64,000 nt of DNA, taken from an uncultured Muribaculaceae bacterium (GTDB lineage: Bacteria > Bacteroidota > Bacteroidia > Bacteroidales > Muribaculaceae). Location of the stretch: NCBI GenBank assembly GCA_910587425.1, contig CAJUKU010000006.1, positions 1 to 64,000 of the forward strand, read 5' to 3'. This document shows, piece after piece, positions 41,815-50,412 of this stretch. Numbering within the stretch: position 1 is the first letter of the stretch; the number at the start of each line of letters is the position of its first letter. Under the pieces are notes generated by a model. It made no database searches. It was not told the DNA's origin and worked only from the letters and a program-made list of their open reading frames with translations. Position numbers and translations under genes: made by a program.

Positions 41815-42675
41815 ATGATTGACATCAACAACATCACATTTGGCTACGGACGCCGTCGCAAGCCTGTGCTCAGTGATTTTTCACTGAGTATAGATGCCGG
41901 TGGGATCTACGGTCTTCTGGGAAGGAACGGTGCCGGTAAGTCAACCTTGCTGTACCTGATTGCAGGTCTGCTGTCGCCTCAGAAGGGCAGCATAACGGTA
42001 GCCGGTGCAGATCCGCGCTTGCGCCGCCCATCAACGTTGGCTGACATTTTTATCGTACCGGAGGAATTCTCGCTCCCGTCGCTGCGTATGGAGGAGTTCG
42101 TGCGTATAAACAAGCCGTTTTATCCGAATTTCAGTGCGGAGGATCTGAAACGTCATCTGACAACTTTCGAGATGGATCCGGAGATGCACCTCGGGTCGTT
42201 GTCGATGGGACAGAAGAAGAAAGCATACATGTGCTTCGCGCTGGCGTGCAATACGCCGCTGTTGCTGCTCGACGAGCCTACCAATGGTCTTGACATCCCG
42301 GGCAAGAGCCGCTTCCGACAGTTTATAGTCAGCGCAATGAGCGACGACCGCACGGTGTTGATTTCCACACATCAGGTGCGCGATATAGACCGCATTCTTG
42401 ATCATGTGATCATCACGGACTCCAACCATGTGATATACAACGAAAGCGTGGCGCACACCTTAAACCGGCTTCAGTTTCTCACGACGACCGACAAGGAGGA
42501 GATCTCAGCGGCATTGTACTCACGTCCTGCCGTGGATGGATGCGAGATTGTCACCTTGAATCGCGATGGTGAAGCTGAGACCGATATAAATCTCGAGCTT
42601 TTGTTTGAGCTTGCTCTGGCTGATCCCGGCAGACTGAATGAAGCAGTTGCGAACCTTAAAACTGAAAGAATATGA
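41815..42675 (+). CDS. ABC transporter ATP-binding protein
   Basis: 286 residues. Walker A GRNGAGKS (about 38-45), signature LSMGQKKK, Walker B LLLLDEPTNGLD and switch STHQV. It resembles the ATPases of YtrB/EcsA-type exporters, which are commonly paired with YtrA-family GntR regulators. The C-terminal about 70 residues lie outside the ATPase core. It overlaps the permease gene by four bases. First gene of a four-gene operon. Confidence 0.88.
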   Translation: MIDINNITFGYGRRRKPVLSDFSLSIDAGGIYGLLGRNGAGKSTLLYLIAGLLSPQKGSITVAGADPRLRRPSTLADIFIVPEEFSLPSLRMEEFVRINKPFYPNFSAEDLKRHLTTFEMDPEMHLGSLSMGQKKKAYMCFALACNTPLLLLDEPTNGLDIPGKSRFRQFIVSAMSDDRTVLISTHQVRDIDRILDHVIITDSNHVIYNESVAHTLNRLQFLTTTDKEEISAALYSRPAVDGCEIVTLNRDGEAETDINLELLFELALADPGRLNEAVANLKTERI

Positions 42676-43493
42676 CGCCGATAGATAAAATGAGTTTCCG
42701 CCGCATAATGAGTCTGACCGGCGCACTGGTCAGTGAACGTCGCCGGCGTCTGCTGTTGCAGGGACTGGCAATGTTGGGAATCATGCTCGTGTTCATGATC
42801 TTCCAACCGTACAGCCACTCCTGGGGATATGAGCATTCGGATGTTGACCCGGTGATCGCGGTTATGGGTATGGCTTATCTTCTTGGATTCTACGTTTTCG
42901 GTTGCATTGGTGCATCCACGATGTTCAGCGATCTCTCCACCCGTCAGGGACGGATAAACACCCTGATGCGTCCGGCGTATGCTATAGAGAAATTCGCGTC
43001 GCGCTGGCTGATATATACTCCTTGTTATATGGTGGTGTATGCGATTTGCGTCATAGTGTGTGAGGCTGCACGAACATTGCTGACACATGCCATATATGAT
43101 CATCCGGTAGTGACACCGCTTTACTCCGTGCTGTTCGACCGTGATCTGATGCACGCCATGACGTCGCATATCTCGGATTTTGGGGAGATTGTCACAATCT
43201 CGATACTCGGCTTCCTCGCGTTGCAGTCGTTTTTCATGCTTGGCAGTGCTGTGTGGCCGCGCATCTCGTTTGTAAAAACCTTCTCGGTATGCTACCTTTT
43301 TGCCGCCGTTACGCTGGTTAGTGCCATAGTGGTGGACAAAATGACTTCTGTCTCCGGAATCCACGTAGGATCTGTAATAGATGACAATGATTTTGCAATC
43401 GGTGTCACGCTACTGACCGCCGCTACGCTTATCAACTGGGCATTAACCTGGCTCCGCCTCGGTGAGACGGATGTCATAACAACAAAACGATAA
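42672..43493 (+). CDS. ABC transporter permease subunit
   Basis: 273 residues with about six hydrophobic helices (LAMLGIMLVFMIF, VIAVMGMAYLLGFYVFGCIGA, YTPCYMVVYAICVIVCEA and others). No sharp family motif is seen, but coupling with the ATPase gene and GntR regulator supports an ABC-2-like exporter membrane subunit. The substrate is unknown; cell-envelope stress or peptide efflux is typical of YtrA-controlled systems. Confidence 0.75.
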   Translation: MTPIDKMSFRRIMSLTGALVSERRRRLLLQGLAMLGIMLVFMIFQPYSHSWGYEHSDVDPVIAVMGMAYLLGFYVFGCIGASTMFSDLSTRQGRINTLMRPAYAIEKFASRWLIYTPCYMVVYAICVIVCEAARTLLTHAIYDHPVVTPLYSVLFDRDLMHAMTSHISDFGEIVTISILGFLALQSFFMLGSAVWPRISFVKTFSVCYLFAAVTLVSAIVVDKMTSVSGIHVGSVIDDNDFAIGVTLLTAATLINWALTWLRLGETDVITTKR

Positions 43494-43496
43494 GTT

Positions 43497-43865
43497 ATGC
43501 CGGTCATTAATTCCAAGGCGATCTATCTGCAACTCGCCGATAAGATAATGGACGGAATACTGAGCGGTGAATATCCGTCAGGCGAACGTCTTCCGTCGGT
43601 GCGTGATTACGCGGCATCAGTCGAGGTAAACTCCAATACGGTCATGCGCACCTACGATTTCCTTCAGCAGCGCGGAGTGATATCCAATAAGCGCGGTGTG
43701 GGCTTTTTTGTGGATGCAGAGGCGCGGCAGACTATACTTGAATTGCGGCGGAGCCAGTTTTTCAATGAGGAGACGCCCTATTTTTTCAACCGTCTGAAAC
43801 AATTTGAGGTCAGTTCGCGTGAGCTGGCTGAGATGTATCAGAACTATCTTAAAAACCAGCAATGA
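43497..43865 (+). CDS. GntR-family regulator, YtrA subfamily
   Basis: 122 residues, the short form without a large ligand domain. The winged helix has SGERLPSVRDYAASVEVNSNTVMRTYDF followed by GVISNKRGVGFFV, and the C-terminal two helices suit dimerisation. YtrA regulators repress their own operon until cell-wall-active compounds appear. The palindrome at 41706-41735 is the obvious binding site. It overlaps the next gene by four bases. Confidence 0.88.
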   Translation: MPVINSKAIYLQLADKIMDGILSGEYPSGERLPSVRDYAASVEVNSNTVMRTYDFLQQRGVISNKRGVGFFVDAEARQTILELRRSQFFNEETPYFFNRLKQFEVSSRELAEMYQNYLKNQQ

Positions 43866-44662
43866 AACGAACAACAATAGCGATTATAATAATCGCCGTA
43901 ATATCATATTTGGCGGTACTGGTGTCAGTCACAGTGGAAAATCTCAGCACGAAGACGTTACCGGAGATAACCTTTGGTGGAAGCCGTACAAGCACTATCG
44001 CGATGGATGCGGCACCGGCACACATCGCGGAGCTGCGTGTTGCCGACCGTGATGCCGCTCTGGTGTATTGCAGCATCCCGAAGCTGAGGATTGTGGCTGA
44101 CGACACTGTCGCGGCTCCACGGCTGACAATGCCGGAGCGGTTTGAGAGTTATGTGCGTCTGGAGCCGGAGGGCGACACCCTTAAGCTGTCGTTTGTCAGC
44201 CCCGACGGCAATGAAGCCGGTGTCCACGTGGAGGGTGAGATGGTTCTGCATCTGCCGGTAATGCCCGTGGCGATAATAAATCGCATAACAAAGGAAACGT
44301 CACTGGAGGGTGCTGTCGTGTATACAATGAGCTTTTCAGGTTCATCCAAGTTGATGCTGACTGATTGTGACGTGAACAGACTGTCGGTGAAGATTAAAGA
44401 CAGGTTTTTCAATCCCTCTGTCGCACTGTGTGACAACTCGCACGTAGGGAATCTCAGTGTCTCAGGCGCAGACTCATGGCTGAAACTGGATGCCGACAGC
44501 ACTTCGGCTGTGGGTAGCCTTACGCTCGAAAGCGTCAAAGGAGTGAAAATCGGTGCGGGCAGCCGCATAGATGATATCCGGCATAAGGCTTCAGGCGGCA
44601 AATCTCAGCTGACTATAGAAACAGACGGGGATTTCCGCACCGGATTAAACTTATATCATTAA
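43862..44662 (+). CDS. Membrane-anchored protein, adhesin-head-like domain
   Basis: 266 residues. One N-terminal transmembrane segment (TIAIIIIAVISYLAVLVSVTV) acts as an anchor or uncleaved signal, and the rest is predicted beta-rich and periplasmic. The C-terminal repeats (SSKLMLTDCDVNRLSVKI, NLSVSGADSWLKLDADST, SLTLESVKGVKIGAGS) look like the beta-helix of DUF2807 putative auto-transporter adhesin head domains. This assignment is tentative. Last gene of the GntR-ABC operon; it may sense or buffer the envelope. Confidence 0.6.
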   Translation: MKRTTIAIIIIAVISYLAVLVSVTVENLSTKTLPEITFGGSRTSTIAMDAAPAHIAELRVADRDAALVYCSIPKLRIVADDTVAAPRLTMPERFESYVRLEPEGDTLKLSFVSPDGNEAGVHVEGEMVLHLPVMPVAIINRITKETSLEGAVVYTMSFSGSSKLMLTDCDVNRLSVKIKDRFFNPSVALCDNSHVGNLSVSGADSWLKLDADSTSAVGSLTLESVKGVKIGAGSRIDDIRHKASGGKSQLTIETDGDFRTGLNLYH

Positions 44663-44687
44663 CTTTGCAGAAAACAATACCACTGTT

Positions 44688-45131
44688 ATGGATGAGAATA
44701 TGAAAAAATGCCCCTATTGCGGTGAGGAGATCCGCCGTGAGGCAATAAAATGCCGTTACTGCCAGAGTATGCTCGATGGCACGCAAGGTCAGGCTTACAA
44801 CGGTTTCGGTTCGGGCGCTACGCCACCGCCGCCACCTTACGGTACGCGCCCGGGCACCTCGTGGGAAGCGAACGATCCTTTCGCCGACGGACCCGAGGGG
44901 AAGAGCCGTGGCGTCACCGCCATATTCGCACTATTGCTCGGAGCTATAGGAGTGCACTACTTCTATATTGGCAAGCCTCTTGGCGGAGTGGTGTTCATAC
45001 TCCTTACACTCGTGAGCTGCGGAACAGTCGCTACGATCCTCGGTGTGGTTCAGGCTATAATGATGTTCTGCATGACCAATGACGAGTTCCGCAGCCGTTA
45101 CATCACCACACCATCGTCATTCCCTTTCTGA
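44688..45131 (+). CDS. Zinc-ribbon TM2-domain protein
   Basis: 147 residues. The N-terminal zinc ribbon has two CxxC pairs (CPYCGEE, CRYCQS). A Pro/Gly-rich linker follows, then a TM2 domain of two helices (TAIFALLLGAIGVHYFYIGKPLGGVVFILLTLVS) with the usual G..H.FY.G loop. Function not known; members are small inner-membrane proteins. Its end overlaps the convergent tsaB end by 15 bases. Confidence 0.85.
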   Translation: MDENMKKCPYCGEEIRREAIKCRYCQSMLDGTQGQAYNGFGSGATPPPPPYGTRPGTSWEANDPFADGPEGKSRGVTAIFALLLGAIGVHYFYIGKPLGGVVFILLTLVSCGTVATILGVVQAIMMFCMTNDEFRSRYITTPSSFPF

Positions 45132-45812
45132 ACGTGGGCGGGTAGGTTGGAAATCTTTCCTGTACCAAGGTGTTGAATAGGCAAGATCAATAAAATCGCG
45201 GCGCATCCAGGCTCTTTCAGCGAGCGCCAGCATATCGACAGCAAGCGGCTTGATATCAGGTACGAATATAGCATTCGTACTTGTTATCAGGTCGCGTGCC
45301 TTATCGCTGCCATTGCCGAAGAAGAGCACTTTGGTGGAATCGGTCCACTCTCTGTAATTGTTTTCGTCGAGAATGAGCGGCTGCGGTTGCATCAGCGGCT
45401 GCAGGGCGGCATCATATACGGCAGTGAAGACCTCCATGCGGCGGGCATCGATCATCGGGGCATACAGCGCACCGTCAGGAATCTCCATGCCTGAGAACAT
45501 CACCGAGACGGCGAGCAGTTGCAGCGTGTCTATGCCTATTAGCGGCACGTCGAGCCCGAATGCCAGCCCTTTAGCCTCTGAAAGCCCGATGCGCAGTCCG
45601 GTGTAGCTTCCGGGGCCCATAGAAACGGCGACAGCATCGAGCGACATCTCCAGTTCGCGGGCGCGGTCAAGGCAATCCTTCACAAATCCACTAAGCATCG
45701 CTGCATGGTTGCGTCCTGTGAAATCCTCGCGGTGACAAAGCACCGTGCCCTCGGCTGTCAGTGCGGTTGAGCAGACATCAGTCGATGTCTCTATGCATAA
45801 AATTACTGCCAT
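45117..45812 (-). CDS. tsaB: tRNA threonylcarbamoyladenosine protein TsaB
   Basis: 231 residues, ASKHA fold. Scaffold partner of TsaD in forming t6A on tRNA. ILCIETSTDVCSTAL (4-18), AVSMGPGSYTGLRIGLSEAKGLAF and VPLIGIDTLQLLA are diagnostic. Divergent from yicC, with a -7 box at 45843-45850. It complements tsaC at 19357-19971 in the same pathway. Confidence 0.93.
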   Translation of the reverse strand: MAVILCIETSTDVCSTALTAEGTVLCHREDFTGRNHAAMLSGFVKDCLDRARELEMSLDAVAVSMGPGSYTGLRIGLSEAKGLAFGLDVPLIGIDTLQLLAVSVMFSGMEIPDGALYAPMIDARRMEVFTAVYDAALQPLMQPQPLILDENNYREWTDSTKVLFFGNGSDKARDLITSTNAIFVPDIKPLAVDMLALAERAWMRRDFIDLAYSTPWYRKDFQPTRPRSERE

Positions 45813-45842
45813 GATACTCTATAGTAGTAAAAAAACTTTCCG

Positions 45843-45850
45843 CAAAGTTA
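45843..45850 (-). promoter_or_regulatory. -7 box of tsaB
   Basis: Minus-strand TAACTTTG about 31 bases before the start codon. Confidence 0.5.
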
Positions 45851-45871
45851 CGTTTTTTCGCGCTTTTCGCG

Positions 45872-45879
45872 TAATTTTG
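45872..45879 (+). promoter_or_regulatory. -7 box of the yicC operon
   Basis: TAATTTTG, 16 bases before the yicC ATG at 45896, divergent from the tsaB box. Confidence 0.5.
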
Positions 45880-45895
45880 TGAAAAAGTTACTGAC

Positions 45896-46771
45896 ATGCT
45901 TCTATCAATGACCGGATTCGGCAAAGCGGTGGCCGAAGCAGACGGTAAAAAAATCACCGTGGAAATAAAGTCGCTCAACAGCAAACAGCTCGATCTGTCG
46001 CTGCGTCTGCCCTCCCTGCTCCGGGAGTCGGAGCCTGATGTGCGTGCGGAGATCGCGCATACGCTTGAGCGTGGCAAAGTTGAAGCCACCGTTTATGTGG
46101 AGCAGCAGGGCGACGACAGCGTGGCGCATTTCAATATGCCACTGATCAAGGCGTATAAAGAACGTCTTGAGTCCATGTCGGTCGAACTCGGCATCCCGGA
46201 ACCTGATGATTGGTACAGCGTACTGATGCGTCTGCCGGACGTGATGCGCAGCGATGTCACTACAGCCGCATCCGATGCAGAGTGCGAGGCACTGCTCGCT
46301 GCCACCCGTGGTGCTGTGGAGGGGCTTATGGCATTCCGCCGCCGCGAGGGTGAGAAACTGGAACGCTTTTTCGCGCAGCGCATAGAGCGCATCGGTGAGC
46401 TGTTGCGTGAGATAGATGTGCATGAGCAGGAGCGTGTAGGCCGTATCCGTGCCCGTATCGAGGAGGGTCTTGCGAAACTTACGAGCGTTGAGATTGACCG
46501 CGGTCGCCTTGAACAGGAGATGATCTACTACATTGAGAAACTTGATGTCAATGAGGAGAAACAGCGGTTGGCACAGCATCTCAACTATTTCATGGAGACC
46601 ATGGGTGCATCTTCGAGCCAGGGAAAGAAGCTCGGATTCATATCGCAGGAGATAGGGCGTGAGATAAACACTCTCGGCTCGAAAAGCAATCATGCGGAGA
46701 TGCAGAAGATCGTTGTGCGCATGAAGGATGAGCTCGAGCAGATCAAGGAGCAGGTTCTCAATGTCATGTGA
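45896..46771 (+). CDS. yicC: YicC/YloC-family endoribonuclease
   Basis: 291 residues, typical length. MLLSMTGFGKA and EIKSLNSKQLDLSLRLP at the N-terminus and FISQEIGREINTLGSKSNHAEMQKIVVRMKDELEQIKEQV at the C-terminus are the two conserved YicC blocks. Members cut RNA; E. coli YicC acts on a small regulatory RNA. First gene of a run that continues into gmk, nadD and the DUF5063 gene. Confidence 0.92.
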   Translation: MLLSMTGFGKAVAEADGKKITVEIKSLNSKQLDLSLRLPSLLRESEPDVRAEIAHTLERGKVEATVYVEQQGDDSVAHFNMPLIKAYKERLESMSVELGIPEPDDWYSVLMRLPDVMRSDVTTAASDAECEALLAATRGAVEGLMAFRRREGEKLERFFAQRIERIGELLREIDVHEQERVGRIRARIEEGLAKLTSVEIDRGRLEQEMIYYIEKLDVNEEKQRLAQHLNYFMETMGASSSQGKKLGFISQEIGREINTLGSKSNHAEMQKIVVRMKDELEQIKEQVLNVM

Positions 46772-46810
46772 CCGCATCACAGTAACTCATAAGAAATCCA
46801 CTTTTTTGAG

Positions 46811-47383
46811 ATGAAAACCGGAAAGATCATCATAATAAGCGCACCGTCGGGCTGCGGTAAGTCAACAATAATAAACGAACTGCTGCGGCGTGGTGAGATC
46901 GATATGGAGTTTTCAGTATCGGCGACCAACCGTCCTCCGCGCGAGGGGGAGCGTAACGGCGTGAACTATTGGTTCCTGACGGAGGAGGAGTTTAACTCCG
47001 CGATAGCCAGGGGCGAATTCGTGGAGTATGAGGAGGTCTATCCCGGACGCTTCTACGGCACGCTCCGTTCGGAAGTGGAACGCCGTTGTGCCGAGGGTCA
47101 TAACGTCGTGCTTGATATCGATGTCAAGGGTGGCGTAAACGTGAAGCGGATGTTCGGTGAACGTGCGCTCAGTCTTTTCATACAGCCGCCGAGTGTCGAG
47201 GAGCTACGCCGGCGTCTCATATCGCGTGCAACAGATCCGATCGAGGAGATTGAGAAGCGTGTCGGTAAAGCGGAGTTCGAGCTCGGATTCGCCAAGGATT
47301 ATGATGCTGTGGTGGTCAACGATGATCTTGCGAGAGCTATCGCCGATACAGACCGCATAATAAAAGATTTCATAGCCCGCTGA
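46811..47383 (+). CDS. gmk: Guanylate kinase
   Basis: 190 residues. Phosphorylates GMP to GDP with ATP. P-loop SAPSGCGKST (10-19), the GMP-binding SATNRPPREGERNGVNYWF and the Y..VYPGRFYGT region match. Its TGA stop shares a base with the nadD ATG, so the two are tightly coupled. Confidence 0.95.
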   Translation: MKTGKIIIISAPSGCGKSTIINELLRRGEIDMEFSVSATNRPPREGERNGVNYWFLTEEEFNSAIARGEFVEYEEVYPGRFYGTLRSEVERRCAEGHNVVLDIDVKGGVNVKRMFGERALSLFIQPPSVEELRRRLISRATDPIEEIEKRVGKAEFELGFAKDYDAVVVNDDLARAIADTDRIIKDFIAR

Positions 47384-47961
47384 TGACTGTCGGGTTGCTC
47401 GGGGGATCATTCAATCCCGTCCACATCGGTCACATGATCGTGGCGCAGTATATCGCCGAATTCGGAGGCGTCGACTGCGTGTGGATGGTGCTGTCGCCCC
47501 GCAATCCGCTCAAGGATCCGGCGGAGCTGATCGATGACCGGCACAGACTTGCCATGCTTAGGATAGCCACCGGCGCGTCGGAACGCATCAGTGTCAGCGA
47601 TGTGGAGCTTGGATTGCCGCGGCCGTCATATACGATCGATACTCTGAAGGCGCTTGCAGCAATGTATCCGGAGCATGATTTCCGGTGGATCACCGGCAGC
47701 GACAACCTTCTGGAAATCCACCGGTGGAAGTCATGGCGTGAGATTCTCCGGGACTTCGGCATGATTGTTTACCCACGTCCGGGTTATGCCGTTACGGGAG
47801 AACTGCCCGCCGGTGTCAGCATGGTGGAAGCCCCTCAGGTGGATATCTCAAGCACGATGTTGCGCCGCGACATAGCCCGCGGAGCATGGTTGAACTACTT
47901 CATGCCTCCGGGTGTTGCCGAGTATATAAGGGAAAACAGACTTTACATATCCCAACCCTAA
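47383..47961 (+). CDS. nadD: Nicotinate-nucleotide adenylyltransferase
   Basis: 192 residues. Converts nicotinate mononucleotide and ATP to deamido-NAD. GGSFNPVHIGHM (7-18) gives the HxGH nucleotidyltransferase motif. SYTIDTLKAL, WITGSDNLLEIHRWKSW and ISSTMLRRDI follow. Completes, with the pncA-like gene at 10353, a nicotinamide salvage route. Confidence 0.94.
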   Translation: MTVGLLGGSFNPVHIGHMIVAQYIAEFGGVDCVWMVLSPRNPLKDPAELIDDRHRLAMLRIATGASERISVSDVELGLPRPSYTIDTLKALAAMYPEHDFRWITGSDNLLEIHRWKSWREILRDFGMIVYPRPGYAVTGELPAGVSMVEAPQVDISSTMLRRDIARGAWLNYFMPPGVAEYIRENRLYISQP

Positions 47962-47976
47962 CTTAAAAAATGGATC

Positions 47977-48483
47977 ATGAATAACAACGCATTGGCTTTC
48001 ATAGCTCTCGGTAATGAATACTGTCAGGCTGTCGAGAACGCCCGCGAGGTGGAACGGCACGATTTCGTATTGACAATCACCCGGTTGCTTCCGCGTATAT
48101 ATATAGCCGCCTCCGACCTCTCGGCTGAGAGCATTCTGACCGAGGAGATGTATATAAATCCTGTGCTCGAGGAGGATTACTATGAGTCGGTGCGACTTGG
48201 GCTGGAGCAGCTTTTTGGACCGGAGGATACATATCTGGAGGTTTTTGAGGATGACATGAAGTATTCCGACACTCCGATCGCGGCGAGCATCGCCGAGGGT
48301 CTGACAGATATATTCCAGTCGCTTTACAATCTGCTTGAGAATATAAAGGATGCCACCGACGATATGGCTCAGGCGCTGCTTGTGGCGGCAAAGGAGGAGT
48401 TTGAAAGCTACTGGAGCCGTGTGCTCTGCAATGTGATGCGCCCGCTTAATGCAATACGCTTCAGTCCGGATGCTGAAGAATGA
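47977..48483 (+). CDS. DUF5063 family protein
   Basis: 168 residues, acidic and all-helical, without signal or membrane segment. Matches the DUF5063 pattern found across Bacteroidales (NEYCQAVENA, ITRLLPRIYIAAS, a C-terminal E.YW..VLCNVMRPLN). Function unknown. Fifteen bases after nadD. Confidence 0.82.
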   Translation: MNNNALAFIALGNEYCQAVENAREVERHDFVLTITRLLPRIYIAASDLSAESILTEEMYINPVLEEDYYESVRLGLEQLFGPEDTYLEVFEDDMKYSDTPIAASIAEGLTDIFQSLYNLLENIKDATDDMAQALLVAAKEEFESYWSRVLCNVMRPLNAIRFSPDAEE

Positions 48484-48517
48484 CCATTAATTATTAATCA
48501 GAAATCACTATTACACC

Positions 48518-49816
48518 ATGGATAAAACAGCAATCTACACCGATGATCTTTTAGAGTTTCTCAACCGTTCTGTCGTCAACTTCTTTGCGGTCGATACCGT
48601 GCGCCGTCGTCTTGAGCAGGAGGGTTTCCGCCGTCTTGAGGCACGCGACCACTGGGATCTGCAGCCCGGAGGCAGGTATTACCTCACTCAGAACGATACG
48701 GCTCTTTTCGCATTCATAGTAGGTGAGAGCGATCCTGCGCGTGGATTCCGTATAATCTCAGCGCACACCGATTCTCCGGGATTCCGCGTGAAACCGTCGG
48801 CAGAGATGCTGTGCCCGGGCAATGTGGTGAAACTGAATACAGAGGTGTACGGCGGACCGATACTCTACACGTGGTTCAACCGTCCGCTGTCGCTTGCCGG
48901 AAGGGTATTGCTGCGCAGCTGTGACCCGTTCCGTCCTGTCACGCGGCTTGTGAAGTTCGACCGCCCGTTGCTCACGATACCTCACCTTGCCATACATTTC
49001 AACCGCTCGGTAAATGAAGGCAATCCGCTGTCGAAGCAGAAGGATATGCTGCCGGTGCTCGGCATCGTCGACGACGGTGGCAAAGCTGACGGTATGCTAT
49101 GTCGCATGGTGGCTCAGCAACTTGGGGTGGATCCTGATGATATCCTTGACTTTGACCTCTCGCTTTTCGACACAACTCCCGCTACGCTCGAGGGTGTCGA
49201 CCGCGAATTCATATCCTCCGGACGTCTTGATGACCTTGGCATGGTTCACGCGGCAATGACGGCGCTGATTGAAAGCGAGAACACGGAAGTGACCCGCATT
49301 ATCGCACTGTTCGACAACGAGGAGACCGGCAGCGGCACGAAGCAGGGTGCGGCATCGCCGATTCTTGCGGATGCCATGCGCCGCATCGTCTACTCGCTCG
49401 GTGGCGATGAGGAGACTTATCTGCGCGCCGTTGCTGATTCTTTCATGGTATCAGCCGACAATGCTCATGCCACTCACCCCAACTATGTGGAGAAGCAGGA
49501 TCCGACGAACCATCCTGTGCTCGGCGGCGGTCCTGTAATCAAAATCAACGCCAACTGCAAGTATATGACCGATGCCGACAGTGCGGCTGTGTTCCGCAGC
49601 ATCTGCGAGCGAGCCGAAGTGCCGTACCAGTACTTCGTAAATCATAGCGACGTGGCAGGCGGATCGACACTCGGAAACATACTGACCTCGCAGATTCCGC
49701 TGCGCGGAGTCGACATGGGTGCCGGTATATGGTCTATGCACTCCGTGCGCGAGACGGCTTCCGTTGACGACCATACATTCATAATCCGCGCGTTCATAGA
49801 GTTCTTCTCCTGCTGA
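48518..49816 (+). CDS. apeB: M18-family aminopeptidase
   Basis: 432 residues. Metal-dependent cytosolic aminopeptidase of the aspartyl-aminopeptidase type. Metal ligands are visible in SAHTDSPGFR (His83, Asp85), DNEETGSG (266-273) and the C-terminal MGAGIWSMHSVRE. Length fits the bacterial M18 form. Separate from the preceding gene by 34 bases. Confidence 0.92.
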   Translation: MDKTAIYTDDLLEFLNRSVVNFFAVDTVRRRLEQEGFRRLEARDHWDLQPGGRYYLTQNDTALFAFIVGESDPARGFRIISAHTDSPGFRVKPSAEMLCPGNVVKLNTEVYGGPILYTWFNRPLSLAGRVLLRSCDPFRPVTRLVKFDRPLLTIPHLAIHFNRSVNEGNPLSKQKDMLPVLGIVDDGGKADGMLCRMVAQQLGVDPDDILDFDLSLFDTTPATLEGVDREFISSGRLDDLGMVHAAMTALIESENTEVTRIIALFDNEETGSGTKQGAASPILADAMRRIVYSLGGDEETYLRAVADSFMVSADNAHATHPNYVEKQDPTNHPVLGGGPVIKINANCKYMTDADSAAVFRSICERAEVPYQYFVNHSDVAGGSTLGNILTSQIPLRGVDMGAGIWSMHSVRETASVDDHTFIIRAFIEFFSC

Positions 49817-49888
49817 CAGCGGGGAGTACGGGCTGCCGGAGGGGCATTTCGCATCAGTGCCGTCTGATCCATGGCGTAAATTCGCGTC

Positions 49889-50350
49889 ATGGAACAGACA
49901 GACATCATAAATCCTGACACCATGCGTCAGGGGGCACTGCTTGTGGGATTGCTAGCGGTCGACTATGCCGGGGTGCTTGCGGCGATCCTTGCGGATCTCC
50001 GTAGCGGTGTGCTGAAAGCGCGTCGCAAAGGTGAGCGGCGCACATCGAGTGGATTCCGCCGGACGGTAGAGAAGGCATCGCGCTACTATGTGACGCTTTT
50101 CGCCATGACCGTGATCGATGTCCTGGTGATATCAGCGGTGACTTATCTGCGTGTTGTAGGAGGGTGGAGCCTGCCGCCGTTCCCATTGTTCACAACCATA
50201 GGCGCCGTAGGTCTCTCATGTATTGAGCTGAAGAGCATTTACGAGAACTCGCAGGAGAAGGGGGACTATGACACCATCCGGCGGGCGCTGACGCGCATGA
50301 TGACAGACCGGGAATTTCGCGCGGCACTTGACAAATTGCTCGGTCGGTGA
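49889..50350 (+). CDS. Holin-like small membrane protein
   Basis: 153 residues with three or four hydrophobic segments (GALLVGLLAVDYAGVLAAILA, YYVTLFAMTVIDVLVISAVTYL, FPLFTTIGAVGLSCIELKSIYEN). This layout matches proteins annotated as phage holin family in Bacteroidota. No phage genes are nearby, so it is more likely a domesticated or unrelated membrane protein than a lysis gene. Confidence 0.55.
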   Translation: MEQTDIINPDTMRQGALLVGLLAVDYAGVLAAILADLRSGVLKARRKGERRTSSGFRRTVEKASRYYVTLFAMTVIDVLVISAVTYLRVVGGWSLPPFPLFTTIGAVGLSCIELKSIYENSQEKGDYDTIRRALTRMMTDREFRAALDKLLGR

Positions 50351-50400
50351 CCGCAGTCGCTTTTGAAATCTGCAGTGGCGTTTCATTACAAAAAAATGCG

Positions 50401-50408
50401 TAACTTTG
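50401..50408 (+). promoter_or_regulatory. -7 box immediately before wzi
   Basis: TAACTTTG ends only four bases before the GTG start at 50413. If used, the mRNA would be leaderless or nearly so. Confidence 0.4.
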
Positions 50409-50412
50409 GGGC

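Noticed and set aside
42471..43364. Open frame of 297 codons antisense to the ABC permease
   Set aside because: Shadow of two well-supported coupled genes; composition (His, Arg rich) is not protein-like.
45905..46780. Open frame of 291 codons antisense to yicC
   Set aside because: It mirrors the coding strand of a clear YicC gene and has no family features. Long antisense frames are expected in GC-rich genes.
49889..50350. Prophage lysis module
   Set aside because: Only one holin-like membrane protein is present; no endolysin, structural or integrase genes nearby.
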